From Bombus terrestris (taxonomy: Eukaryota; Arthropoda; Insecta; Hymenoptera; Apidae): a DNA stretch of 64,000 bases. The notes beneath the pieces were generated by a model. The model did no database searches and was not told where the DNA came from. It saw nothing but the letters and a program-made list of their open reading frames with translations. A program made the position numbers and the translations under genes. The DNA lies in assembly GCF_910591885.1 (NCBI RefSeq), contig NC_063274.1:6634001-6698000 (forward strand), given 5' to 3'. This document shows positions 50,184 through 63,080 of the stretch, one piece after another (positions within the stretch are counted from its first letter, which is position 1; each line of letters starts with the position of its first letter).

Positions 50184-53100
50184 CTGCAACATTAATTCCA
50201 CTTGTTAATACGTAATACAATTATTTACATTGCTTAGCTGTATTCTAAAGAACATCGTAATCAGACTCTAGAAAATTATATTTAGACTCGTGTTAGCGTT
50301 GCCGGAATATCAAATCTCGAATATCAAAGCACATCCTGATAAAGCGCGAGTCACAAACAGTGTCACCATTCAGATCCCAAAGTCGTAAACAGTCATTAAA
50401 CCTCCTCGTAAGTTTCCGTAACATTAACATCGCTGTGACAAAAAATACTGATTTATTTCGAAAAACCGACAACCTATCGACCGACCACTCGAAAGCCCAT
50501 AATTACAGCCGAAAGTTGAAAGAATAAAAGAAAGAGAAACGAAGGGCATAATTTCAAAATTGTCAAAAAAAGGACATAATTTAGACAACCATCCTTGTCG
50601 TTTTACGTGACAATTTATCGCGAAGATAAGAGTGAGAAAACTACGTAGAAAGATCGTAGACTTTATCAAACTCTTTCGGACGATTGACGAATCTTCCAAG
50701 CTGGCTTTTCCACACAGTCAGCCCGTTTGTCTGTCATCGAACAGATTGCTCGGGCAAAAAACGCGCGGGCGTCGCGCGTGTTCGGCGAGATAAAGCTCTT
50801 GCCCGTAGAACGAAGAGCAGGCATTAGTGTCACCGACTGAATATGAACCTCCCCAAGATAGATGACACATGCCCCTGACCCTGTAAGAAGCGCACTCGCT
50901 TCGAGGTCACCGGTATGCGTGTGGTCCATTGTAAGTGTTCTTATAAAGGAGCCCGGGATGAAGTGGGAGGCGGAGGATGAAAAGAAGCCACGGTGTTCCG
51001 TTCACCGTAGTACGTAAAGACCTTTTGATCGTCCTGCCGCGGACGACACGAATTCCACGCGATTATTCCCATTGACGCACCTCGACAAAATGGCCGCGTA
51101 GCGCGATCAGAACGAGATACAACGTCGCGCCAAGTGGTCGTCTTTTGTCGAGGGTTGCCTTGATCGAAGTCGCGTCAAGTGGTGGAGTATCAAAAGGGGA
51201 ATTTTTTATCAATTTTTGGATAATCAGAGACCTTGTAGTCTTAAGAGGATCTTACGATTTAGAGGGAAGAGAAGAACTGAAACATTAATTTGCATTTTGT
51301 GCTGTTCGCTCCATATTCTGTATTAATATCTTTTATTATTAATTACTTCTCAACCATTCATCGGCAGAAAATTGCAAAGTGTTAAAAATTAAATTCAATG
51401 TAAAATCCACCAATATGAAGAAACGATCGGTTTCCAAAACCACCATCCGAGTATTCTAAAATCCATTCATCTCATTCTTGCCGCGCAGAATCAACTACGC
51501 CGTATTTAACACGATGATCATTCTTATACGTCACGCACGGTAAGACATGGAGAAACAATTAAAATAACTCAACGTCGCAGGATGCAACGTCAACGTCGCA
51601 CCAAGAACTCGACCGTGCGTCTCGTTGATGCAGCGGAGTTGATCCGTCGTTATTAGAAATCCGCGCGAGCCACGAGGATCTTACGTCACGTAGTGCGGTA
51701 ATATCGCGTGTTTCGGTTATTTTGGAGCACGAGGATAGCGGTGGTGGACCCGATTGGTCACGACACGCCGGAAAGTCGGCAACTCGGCCGAGCTGAGAGG
51801 AAGGAGGCGGATGGACCGTTTCGTGGTGGTCTGGCGAATGTCTCTTGTCGCTGGCTCGCGGGAGTTAACGGCAAAACCGAAATAACAAACTCCTAAAGTT
51901 AGTGAGTTAACGCTACTTCGTTCGAGGTTCCGAAGCTTCTGTTATTTTCTGTTTACCACGGCCATTCTGTGCGCCGCGCGAATCGTTTACCGTAGACGCG
52001 GCTCGTAACGGAAATCGTTCGACCGACCTTGCTACAAACGGATCGCGGCGGAGCCTACTGCATCGACAATTGTATCTCTTGCTCCGTTGTTTCGCGTAGC
52101 TTCGATCGTGAAACGAGACGAAGAAAATCCAAATTACAATTATCTGCGAAGGTTATACGTGACAATAGCCACCTCGAACGTCATCGGTGCAGCGCCCTAC
52201 GTACCTATCGGTCAACTTTATACGACGAAATAAATGCGTCATTAAATCCTACCATCCTGAATCTAATTTTAAGCCAGCGAGCCAACAATGACATCATAAT
52301 ACAACAGTTTTTTTTATTAACCATCAACCATCCTCGACTGCCGATGCTCGGCTCTACGAGCGTCTTTAACAGGCCGTTAGCGGGACCGACATAAAGACAG
52401 ATACTTGCATCGTCGATACTCGTGTCCGCCACGTGTAATATCGACGGCCTATTTTCGTGCGAGTTAGGGGAAACGTGGCGCGGAATTTTTCAGATTCCAG
52501 AGCCGCGAGTCAGCATCGGCAGCCGTAACCAAAGTAGACGCATCGCGTGGATCTTATCGAGCCCTGGAAAAATATTTACCTTCCGATTAATCAGCGTCCC
52601 CTCTGCGACGCTGTTACGACAGCGCCGCGATCATAATCGTGATCTACGAACCGCTCGTGTCCCGAAAATAGTGCATCGCGACGTAATTCTTTCGGAACCC
52701 GCGAATAACTTCTCCTTATGTCGTCGCCGAACGGTATAGATTCTCGCACGAACGATCGTCGAATAAGAACGTTCGTCGGTGGTATTAAGAGCGGAACACA
52801 CAGCTGAAGTCGATTTAAAAAACGGAAAATTAATGGATCAAATTGTTCGATGATTTATCCATCGCTCGACCAGCAATTTGACCCGAGGAGCCCCTCGCTT
52901 CCTGCACGATCAATATTCGTCGCTTAAGAACCATTAAACGGGCCCACGGCATAATTACACGGCAGGACAGATTGCACGTTGCGAGCGAATGGTTATCGAT
53001 CGCGATCGGCCAAATTGATTCGTGCGGCCGAATGGATATCATTTCGATCGGGGAAACGGGAACGTCGATGTTGGTTCGATGGCCACGAGGAAGTAATCGT

Positions 53101-56100
53101 CGATTTGATGCGTTGTTTTGTTCCAGCGATTCCAATAAAGTTAATTAAACGTCGATACGACCTCGCGAGTGAACCGCTTGATTTTCAAATTGTACGACTC
53201 TTTTTGTATCGATTAAAGAGGACCAGAGTAAAAGGCAAATGAATTTTTTTATACTTGAAACGTGGGCCGTTAAAACACCAATGTTCAACCCGTGTTTCGA
53301 TGTTCGAATAGAAATCTCAGCACGCGTCGACCAACCGCCACGTAGCGACATTTTTATTACCTTTGATTCGAATCTACAAAAAAGTTGTCCATCTGACAGA
53401 AGATGGAGAAAGGAATTCGCTCGTTGGACTCAATTTCACAGGATATCAAGCCCACCGCACGCGTTCTCGCGTCTTTCCACTTCTATCCGTGACAAAAAAG
53501 TAAAAACGTATCGGATCGCGACACGTCGCTCGCAACGCGAAGCGTGCGCCTCCGTTCTCTCTCTAATCGTCGCCGATTCCTCGTACCTGGACAAAGAAAC
53601 GCGTGCCATTGAAGAAAAAGGCTGGATTCCGTTGCCTCGTTACATCTCCTCCTTTCTCGCTGAACATTTGCTCTTTCGCGTTAGCCGACAGTCTCCCGGA
53701 TCTTCCAATGTAAACCGAATTCTTCGGTCTTCCAACGATTTCTCTAATCTTTGCGCGTAATCGAGGTTATCAAGTGGAAACGAGGTGATTTGGAGAACGT
53801 CTCGCGGTAATTTGGAAGAAATTAAAAGATATTACTCGAAAGAGGTTTGAAACGATTTTTGACGATGCGAGTTGATCGCGAGATCGTTATTACGATGACT
53901 AGACGAGCAGGATTGATGACAATAACGATATTTCATAGAATAGCGTGATTCAGACGTAGCAGCTGGTGGACGCGTTGCCACGAAAATTTCCAACCGCGGT
54001 CGCACCGCGTAATGACAAAGTAAGGATGGCCCAGCGAGATAAACGCGAGCCAAACTACTTCATCAACGAACGACCTCGAAACAAGCAGACTGCATGCGTA
54101 CGTAGTTGCGTCGTACAGCGATGGGAATAAAACACTTGAAGCGAACTACTATAACCAGAGCAAATGATAGGTTGCTGAAATATTTTACGTACGTCTGAAA
54201 ACATCGAAATCGTTTCGAATCTCGCGATGGATCGCATCTGCGACTGTCGTAAGACGAATATCGTAAAACCATACGCAACGAGAGACTGCGAAGATTTAGA
54301 ATTACGATTCAGATAAATTACTGGAAGCGATAGAAACGACTTTTCGTGATTTGGAAGACGCATGATCGATAACTTAAAGCCGCGCGATAATTGATTTTTC
54401 GCGGAAACTTTCAAGTATGTACTATGTCCATCGGTCGAGTCTACACACAGTATGCGTGCACGTAATAAAGTATTGCTTACAGCAGAGGTTGCACGCTTAA
54501 TCACCGACGTCGTTAAAACCATACTCCGCAGATGGTTAAATAAGAAGTTTGTGCTTATCTGAAATTCCAATAAAGCGATCCTCGGTTTTTGTATCAAAAC
54601 GCGTACACAAATGTCCTTCGTAACATCTATAGACGTTATTGCTTTTTATCTTTATTACTTTCAGCGTTTCTGTAGCCTCATCCTTTGTACTCTTTTCATA
54701 TGTAACGCGCTGTTTAACACGATCGTTTGGAAATTAAAAATAGCCATCGTACAACTAAACAACGATTCGATTTGTTTGACTTGACTTGTCCTTTCGTCGA
54801 AAGAATTTCCAGCCACAGGGTCGCCACGATTCAATCCTCCGCGATTCTGTTCAAGTCGAACGTCACGACGCGACGACACGACGAAGCAGTCACGTTGATC
54901 ACACGTTGCGTCCCAACCACCTCGAAGACAGCCCACGAAGCAGAGAGCCAACGTAAGTGAAAATTACAGCCTTTCCTCCCTTTTCTTCCAGCCAACCAAG
55001 AACACCGACGTTCCACTCCATCCTGGCGTCTTGCGCCGAGGACAGCGCCGACTAATTGCGAGCTTTATCGAACATTACGCGCCCACAACATTGCAATCTC
55101 GCGACAGCCGACAATTTCGATGGGACACGCTACCATTGGCATAACTTCAGGCGGGACGCATACGTTTAAAGGCGGGATCTATGCATTGGCTGGTTCATCC
55201 TCGACCTCCGGCGAGACACGGCCAAGCGAACGCCGAAACACTCGACCGATCTCGTAGCTCGATAATGTTGCGTACACCGTGTTCCACGAGGATATTTCCC
55301 CTGTCGTGCGTCGATCATACGCGAGATATCGTGCATACCGCGGTCTTTTCGTTTCGCTTTTGTAAGTCATTTTGACCAGTCACTTGACAGACTCTTATAC
55401 GAGTCGAAGGACGCAGTCCCGATGGCTGGGATAAACGTGACACTTGCGGAGGTCTAGAACTGTTTTAAATCGAATAGCGTAAAATAGCGGCAAATTTAAG
55501 AACGATGTTTAAGCGACGAAATTATACGAAAAATATAACATCCGTGGCAGACGAAGAATCCAAATTCGACCATTAGTTTATCTACCTTTACGCCTCGGAA
55601 GCCACGAAAGGGATTACAAAGGCAATGAGCGTACAAACGAAATAAGCGTATAAAAGGGACATTGAGCGTGTCATCCTTGTAGCTGATCGTCGACCCATGG
55701 ATATCTTGGAGATCTGGAAGCGGTGACTCCGACAGCTGTGATAATTAGCCCCAGAGCCGTGTACGGCATGCAACGAGTAGAAAACCGTGCGAGGTACATG
55801 TAAGTACGTCGACGATCATCGTACCGTTCCATCATCGGCGTCATTAATACATTGCTGGTGACGGGCAGCGTTAATCTTCCCTGCCACGAAAAACAATCGA
55901 CGGGCTGGTGAAACTCTCGATGTATCTTCGCGTTCTGATGCGTTCGAGACGATCGTTACCCCGTTTATTTTCGAGCATTCCTCTTCCTTAGCTGCACCTT
56001 ACACTTCGTATCGCTTTCCGAGCAACTACAAAAATTTGATAATACGGAAATTGAACGACTCCGATAAAAAAACAATTCCTTGGGCAAAGAAAGGTACGTG

Positions 56101-59100
56101 CAAATACTCTTCACAGCCACCGTGTTTCACCCTAAGCGCAGTAGTTGAAAAATGAGTACTCGAAATCATCACTGGCCTCCACGAAAAGGAAAATAAAAAG
56201 CTAGCAACCAATGAAACCGCCGGCCATGAGCCAACCGTCTTCTGCCAACGAAGGTTAAACGCAAGTAACAAGCATGAAATTCACGGGACAAAAGGAGACT
56301 CGGCGTTTGGTTGACGCGCACGCAACGGTGCGAAGCAGCGCAGTGACACGCAGCGATCGCGCGAGCTATACGGTTTTCAATCGAGCCGGGCTAAACGGCC
56401 AGTTAAGCGAGTTTATCTGATGGAGAGCGGCGTGTCGCGGCGTCACACTTCCGCGCGCGCCGTAACGCGACGTCCACGCTCGCGCCAAGCGAAACGCGCG
56501 ACACGTTACGCGCCGCCCACCTCCATGCCCCGTAATTACTGGCGACAAAACGACCAAGCCACTGCCGTGACGAGACGACAACGGGACGAGCTTGACACGC
56601 ACCGCGGCCACGAATTAATTCATGGCGAATGCCGGCGCAGATTATCTTCATCGACCGAGATTCTTTTTCGCTCGCGTGCCGCTAGCTGAATTGTTTTCGA
56701 TGTCTGACGAGATGGCAGAGGGCGGTAATTGAGGTTGTTGCGAAGATGGACAGGGGATATGTTTATGTTGGGTTGCGTTAACGTGTTGAAATTACTCATT
56801 GTTAAAGCAAGATTTATCGCGAACACGAAACAAATTAGACTAATTGGAACGATTTAAAAGTGAATAACTAGCAGCGTGCAGATAGTAGTAAGATTCAAAA
56901 GAAATCAAATTTGCCACGAAATTTTAACAGTGCGTGGTGGATTCTTTTACAAACTTTTACAAATATCTTGAAATCCTACATACATGTACGAGCTTAAAAA
57001 TAACTCTTGTTATAAATATAGCCTGTTCAACGTTGTGTGTACTCGACTGGAAAAAACCAGAGACGACGAAGATACGGTTGACGACAAGTTTATCCCTTCG
57101 CTGGCTGTTCCTCGCCGCTCATCGATTCTCCATTCGCGGAATGGACGTAGCGCGAACGAACGGCGATGCAAATTATCCATTGGAGAAAACGCAATAATAA
57201 TTCAAGACGTATCCACGATGGTAAATCGCCATGGACTAACGCGGAGAAAGAAGGAGAGACAGAGAGATTGACGTTTGCCGACGTGAAACGTAATTATTAT
57301 CTTCGGCGAGGTACGCATGGGAAAATTCTAGCGCCAGCGCCAACGCTCGGCTTCGCCTCGTCACCTGCGATCAATCGACTGGATGTGAGTCATACATAGC
57401 GAGTCGACTCTGATCACTTTGTATTGCTCTTTCTCGGACGCGAGCCGTGTTCCGTCTCGAGGAAAACAAGAATTTTCCCCGGAGAGCAAATGGCACTTGG
57501 TGAGTCGCCTCGCGCTTATTGCCTATTAACGCGCTGGTCACTGGATATATTACCGCTATTAAGGCTTGTGAGCATATAAATGACTGTTTATGCGAGAAAG
57601 GTACCTACTAATACGCGGCCCTCTCCAAGCTTGCATTACGAACGCACGCTGGTTAGTCCACTTCGCGGTCTTTCCGATAAAAGTCACCTGCGGTGAATTG
57701 GACATTTCCGCTTCCGCGAACCTCCGCGGTGCTGCAGGTTCTAACTTCTTGGTAAAAATTTCAAACCGTATAATGGATGATAAGTAGCGTAGAGAACATA
57801 CGTGTTCGTTTACGTGTATTAACACACTCGTAACTGATGACACGGTGCTGTGTCTTCCCGTGAATTAAAAATGGTAACTGGTTACGTGGTGCTATGTCTG
57901 AATCTTGGTTGATGCGAGGGAAAAATATAAAGAAGCAGGAATACCCTGTGGTTGAAAAACACTTTCCAAGAGAGAAAAGAGACTCGCGTGCAATACGGTC
58001 GACATATTTATTAGACGCATTTCCACGCGAGAGGGGTCGTTCGATAGGCTTTCAGGAGGAGTTCGCAGTTGCTATTACCGCGAGAGCGGTCATTATCCTC
58101 CACGAGGACGAGCCACGTCTTCTTCGAACGACTCGTATTGGCGACCTATCGAGCCGCACCATCGAGTGGCGTACAACATGCTTCGGCTTAAATAAGAAAT
58201 GCGCTAACGCGATAGTAGGACGAGGAAAATACAGAAGGAAAAGGAAAACCCAATCCGGTCATCGACGATCCTCCCCTCGAGTTCCAACATTCGCATCGTT
58301 ATTTACCATTTTATTCGTTATCCTTTGATGGACGCGCGAGCGCGAGAGAGAGAGCACACATGGGGTAGTTCGCGGGAATTTTCTCTCTGCCTTTTAGCAC
58401 GCCACGCGAACGCGGATTAATATTGCAGCTCGCATGAAATACACGGCACGGGTTGCAAAGAGGGTGAGTAGACGCGATGTGAATTAAATAGCGGAATTGT
58501 ATTAATGCTTCGCTGTTTACGGCCGCTTTAACAGGGATGGGGCGCAACGTTTGATACGCGGCGGAACTATTGCTTCCTCCCTTTTAACGAGCTTTCTTTC
58601 GCTTTTTTCCAACCTTTCGAACGATCGAAGACGTGATATTTTAAATATCAACGTAGGAGTGATCGATCATCGGCTTCTTACGTTATACGTTAAAAATTTT
58701 GGAATTTAAATTAGACAATCTTTCGAGGAAGAAAATACGCAACATCCTTTGTATCCTTTGTAAAATTTTCATTGCGTAATTCAAAGAGAACATTTCCTAA
58801 AAAGTCAAGGAGGGACTGAATACAGTAGAGACCTTCTAGAAAACTGAAACGTTGAACCCCATCGTTACGTCCGTGCTGCCGGCTGCAACGTTACTCTCGC
58901 AACAACGTTCCCCGAACATCAGAAAATTTCATTAGAAGAAATTTTCTCCGTTTATGATATTAGTTCATTACTACCAGCGTTTATTTGTATCCTAACAATT
59001 GCTGTGATTTTTTAAAATACTTCCTACCCTCTTTTTTGACTAATCGAATATCGACGTCTGAATCGTTTCGAATCACTCGAGGAAAGAAGAAAAAATCCAC

Positions 59101-59779
59101 AGAAGAATATGAAAGGAGGGACACTGGAGATTCAAAGACCTTACGAGCGAACCAAAGACAACATAAGTCAAATTCCATTGACCAATCGATTATACGACCG
59201 AATTGTACGTGGACAATACAATCGAGGATCTCGCGAACGCCCCGGGGTGCACGTAGCGACCACACACAACACACATTAATTTTCCTATTACGGGCATTGT
59301 GGTAGACGTACGGGCATTGTAGCCACGACATGTTCGCCCACGGTCGGTCGTTGTCGGGCATCGAGCTTCGCGACATCGCTACAACCCCGACGCACCACGC
59401 TAACGAGCTGTCGTCGCTGTTATCTCTTCACGAGTCTCCTGATACCGATGCGTACAATCCCCTCCGTGCAATCACCGCCCCGTGTAACAAACTTTCCACC
59501 CATATGCCGTACCGCGGAGTAACGGATTGGCTAGAGAACGTATCGCGTGTATTTTCTCCTACGGAAAAGTTTCTCGTGTAAATTTGATGAAGCCTCTGCC
59601 GAGAATAGGGTTGTTTCTTTCCGCTTCTTCGGTCGTAGCGAAGGTTAGACATTTACTTGTTAACAGATTCAGGGTGAGGACGAATTAACGGTAAAGTTAC
59701 TGATATTATCCATATTGGGAATAATTGACAATAAAATAATTGCTATTAACACGATCTTACTTATGCAACAGGAATTCAC
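50184..59779. other. no gene recognised
   Basis: The longest ATG frame is 53239-53760 on the plus strand (173 codons), which shows no recognised domain, signal peptide or membrane segment. A strong acceptor-like site (TTATTACTTTCAG) sits at about 54664 but leads only to a 38-codon frame ending in a stop. No mobile element termini were noticed. Confidence 0.5.
58343..58354. repeat. short (GA)n run
   Basis: Six GA units following GCGCGAGC. Confidence 0.7.
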
Positions 59780-59851
59780 TTAACACTAGAACTACCACAC
59801 CAAATCAAATCGACTAGTTTTACAATTTTATTTTAAAATTCCTAGTTCATG

Positions 59852-59913
59852 TTATATTATTCTTTCTCAATGATGTAGTGACTTTCTCAACGATAACTAA
59901 AAGAATAATATAA
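59852..59913. repeat. 14-base perfect inverted repeat, hairpin-forming
   Basis: TTATATTATTCTTT at 59852-59865 is matched by its exact reverse complement at 59900-59913, with a 34-base loop. It lies inside the TTAA element. It could be structure of the element itself or an older inverted repeat. The stem is nearly all A/T and short for a microRNA precursor. Confidence 0.6.
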
Positions 59914-60162
59914 TGAATTTTATTTTGTTTTTTATGCATTCAAACTCAAAATAATATTGCATTAAGGCTACTTATATCAATACCAGTCAAAATGACCGGT
60001 ACTTGTCAAAGTGAAAAAGGATTCTGCAATCTGTTTATCGAACCTCAATTAACCAGTTTCCTCGTTCTGTACAACTTCCCACACGTTTTTTAAATTTTTA
60101 CTGCTTATCATTAAATATTATGGTATCAGTTATCAGGAAAATTCCGGATCGATCACTAGATG

Positions 60163-60381
60163 CTAACACTAGAAATACCACAGCAGTCAAAATGGCTGGT
60201 TCTACAATTTCATAAATGTGTCAACCCTCGTTTAGGGATCATAGTGCCAGATGGATCAATAATACCAAAGATGTACTACATAACATGGAATTCTATTATT
60301 ACGTATTTTTTAAAGATCAGTCATTTTCACTGGTTTTGGTGGAAATAGCTTCGTGTTAACTATCGGTAGTTCTGATGTTAA
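60163..60381. repeat. internal second terminus: possible 219-base short MITE sharing the right end
   Basis: From 60163 the sequence CTAACACTAGAAATACCAC repeats the element's left end at 59780. The similarity continues over roughly 55 bases through a CAGTCAAAATG palindrome and a TTCTACAATTT stretch. The four bases at its edge are CTAA, one change from TTAA. Paired with the right end at 60365-60381, this would make a shorter element of about 219 bases, with 59780-60162 then being a separate left-end fragment. An internal duplication inside one element would look the same. Confidence 0.5.
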
Positions 60382-61270
60382 TTCCAGGTATCGAATGTTT
60401 ATCACTGAAAAAAGGAATTGTACGATATGTTCTATACTTCATTTATTCTGGATCCTTTAAGCGAACTTTCACTTTTTACACTCGTATTTTCATGCCACCT
60501 TAACGATCGCAAAGGTTTTCCAAAGTGTACCCGTTTATTTTTATAGGAAAACCGTACAACCTGTTGAGAAGAGGCGAAAAACGCCAGAGACGAACACGAG
60601 AATCTCGCCAACGACTATAGATTAGAAACGGGAAACTCGATTAAAGCACCGAACGCGTCCTAATTAACTCCCCAATTACGCGGTTCCCCTGTGATTTCGG
60701 TGCAAACAAAGAAGGCGAACCGGTTTCAAGAAGCAGGGTCACCGACAACATGCGCGACGCGTCCTTCACCTCCCTGACCTGGCCCGTATCATCCCCCGGG
60801 GCTCTGGGTACACATTATAATTGCGCATATTAAAATGGCGTCACGACTTCACCGCCCATCCATCCATCCAGCCAGTCAGCCATCTTTAATCAATAATGGA
60901 GCATCAGGGACCATGACAACAGATACCCTTTCCCGGGGTTTCTGTCTCGTGGACCCTTTTCCACCCCCTTGTGACCCCCCGACCGAATCTGCAAGGGTTG
61001 CCTGCCTTTCTCTGGACCGAGTTTCGCTATTCCCCGCATCATGTTACGTCAAATTGCGGTTATTCCCACCGTACCGTCCTCTTTGACCCCTCGATACCCA
61101 ACGTCTTGCGTTCTGTTAGGGTTTGCTTGGATCGTTTCTTGCAAGATATAATGGAGTAAAATTAAAGTTCGAAAGAATGCATTTTTTAAAGATACAGCGC
61201 AAGTGGTTTGCGTATTACAAACAAAATTATCCGTTGTTTGATAATCATTTGAAAAACTTTTACCGCTTGA

Positions 61271-61298
61271 TTATCTCGTATACTTTATCTCGTATACT
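61271..61298. repeat. 14-base perfect tandem duplication
   Basis: TTATCTCGTATACT occurs twice with no gap. Confidence 0.9.
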
Positions 61299-61659
61299 TT
61301 CTTTTCATTCTCTTCTCTTTCTTCCCTATTAGTCTATTTTTTAAAACCACACACACAATCTTTTAACTACCTAAAAACATCACATAATAGTCTTGAAAAG
61401 TATATAGCAAAACGCTGTTTTGCAGTGTACAGTGTTATCACGCAACGAGAGACGGAAAACCTAAGCCAGAGCAGTCACGAATATCAGCAAGGTATCGAGC
61501 AAACGCGGCAAAACTCATCGGCAAATTGGTACCGTTTTCCAGGAAATCAGGCCGACCAATGTGCTCGACCAATCAGCCGTACGTCCGGTGAATCTTCGAC
61601 GAGGGATCTATCAGAGGGCTGGAAGACATAAAGCGACTCGCATTTACGCTTCCGAACGA

Positions 61660-61935
61660 ACGGTCGATCGAAGGAGGCCGTTGTCAGGAGCTTTCCAAGC
61701 GTAACGGCGTGCGTGGCACGTGCGAACCGTACACGCGTTTCCCTGCACGCATTCATCGGCCGGGGGCGTTCACGTGCGTGTCCACGGCAGCGTGCTGCCG
61801 CGCGGAAACACCAACGACTGGTCGTGCACCTGTCAACGTGTCGTTACGTGTTCGCCTGCGCTTCTGTTTCGGGCCGTGGACTCGCGTTTGCGAAAACAAT
61901 GGCGTGCCGATGCACAGGGGGGCACTTGAGGTAAT
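61660..61935. promoter_or_regulatory. CpG-rich block with two CACGTG E-boxes
   Basis: Palindromic CACGTG sites occur at 61717-61722 and 61771-61776, in GC-rich DNA with many further ACGTG and CGTG words. CACGTG is bound by bHLH factors such as Myc/Max, USF and Clock/Cycle. All three plus-strand frames are open between 61720 and 61929, which points to composition rather than coding. Regulatory function is inference. Confidence 0.3.
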
Positions 61936-62370
61936 ACGCCAGTTTGTAGCTTTGTTTGGCCTTTGAAAGTTTCGCGAATGCTAATGCAACAAAGATCAAT
62001 CGCGTAAGGGATCGTATGCATTCGACGCTAACTATTTCATAGCGCGATTTAACGTTACTTTGGAAATTCGAATTCGAAGCAAACTAATTGGTAAAAACAC
62101 CTGTGAGTCACTGAATTTTATACCTACTTTCCCTCTTAACTCTATGTCTCGATGAACGAAAGAAATCAATCGCCACTTAAACTTTCACAAAGGAAACTCC
62201 GCCCAGCTTCGCACTGCCGGTACGTACCATACGTGCCTCGTTCGAAAGAACAATTTTAATCCGATGCTGCAACCGGCTCGACGAATTAATTTCCCATCAA
62301 GGCTTCTAATTACAGCGAAATCGGCGGAAAGCAAGATAAACGAGTCAATCGAAAAACACGGCGCAGCGGC

Positions 62371-62398
62371 GCGGCGAGGGACACGAAATTAATAGTAT
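62371..62398 (+). repeat. 28-base dispersed repeat, copy 1
   Basis: This copy matches 63973-64000 at 26 of 28 positions, sharing GCGGCGAGGG and CGAAATTAATAGT. A 14-base upstream word, ACGAGTCAATCGAA, also occurs before both copies (62340-62353 and 63895-63908), but at different distances. The nature of the repeat is unknown; it could be a mobile-element remnant or a shared regulatory module. Confidence 0.6.
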
Positions 62399-62879
62399 CC
62401 ATGCTCGAGAACAAGACCGGACTGCGAGATTATCGGCCGGCCAGTTTAGGCGCGGGGGTTACAACGTCACACGCAACGCCGCGATCATTCCACGTAATAA
62501 TTATGTACCGTTCTCGATATAAGCCGCGGCCTAGCCGGACCTTAACCCGCCAAAGCGTATCATGCAACATTATTAATGGAATTTATTGCCGCGCAAAAGG
62601 CAGTCAGGCGAACGGAAATTTTAATCTAGCCGCGTTAACGAGTCAAAAGGACGAGCCGAGTAAGTGCCAGATTAATCACGATTACTAGATTTTAAATATT
62701 GAAACTATTACTAATACTATGCGTCATGTTGCCTTCGCGACTGTTAGATGTATTATTAACACGTAAAGAGATTAGTTTTTTATCTTTAATATAATTCTAT
62801 AATTTTCTATAATAACCATTATTTTATATACATATATCTAATTATAATCTTTTTCGTTTACGTACGATAACTGATTAAA

Positions 62880-62934
62880 ATTCACATTCAGATATAATAT
62901 AATTCAGTTATATCTGATTCACATTCAGATATAA
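62880..62934. repeat. direct repeat pair with an embedded inverted repeat
   Basis: ATTCACATTCAGATATAA occurs at 62880-62897 and again at 62917-62934. CAGATATAA (62889-62897) and TTATATCTG (62908-62916) also form a 9-base perfect inverted repeat with a 10-base loop. This is about 150 bases from tRNA-Phe, on its downstream side. Confidence 0.8.
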
Positions 62935-63066
62935 CGTTCGACTTATAAATTTAAAGTTAAATAGAAAATTATATTTTTTATTTCTTTTTTTTTAAGATTA
63001 ATAACATTATGAAAGCTTAATAATATTAGTAAATAAGTTGTGAGTGAAAAAAAAGATATAAAAAGG

Positions 63067-63073
63067 AAAAAAA
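63067..63073 (-). terminator. RNA polymerase III T-run terminator of tRNA-Phe
   Basis: Seven consecutive T residues on the minus strand lie 7 bases beyond the tRNA 3' end. A run of four or more T residues is the standard Pol III termination signal, and its position fits the tRNA gene. Confidence 0.75.
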
Positions 63074-63080
63074 TAGAAAT

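Larger units (their letters stand above)
59780..60381. mobile_element. piggyBac-type non-autonomous element (MITE), TTAA-flanked
   Basis: The left end is TTAA followed by CACTAGAACTACC. The right end is GGTAGTTCTGATG followed by TTAA at 60378-60381. The two 13-base termini are inverted repeats with 11 of 13 matches, and both sit at TTAA, the diagnostic target of the piggyBac superfamily. Inside are imperfect palindromes of the form CCAGTCAAAATGACCGG (59983-59999), a similar one near 60184-60199, and a third near 60316-60333. Such subterminal motifs are common in short piggyBac relatives. The interior is AT-rich and has no transposase-like frame, so the element depended on a transposase supplied elsewhere. 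A second copy of the left terminus lies inside (see 60163-60381), so this may be two merged copies. Superfamily assignment rests on termini and target site only. Confidence 0.78.

Noticed and set aside
50666..50929. 87-codon minus-strand frame starting MDHTHTGDLEAS
   Set aside because: It looks fairly protein-like and has an internal acceptor-like site, but no matching donor or known family was found. An isolated single-exon gene is not supported.
53239..53760. 173-codon ATG frame, plus strand
   Set aside because: No recognised family, signal peptide or membrane segment; the start context is poor. It could be real only if conservation supports it.
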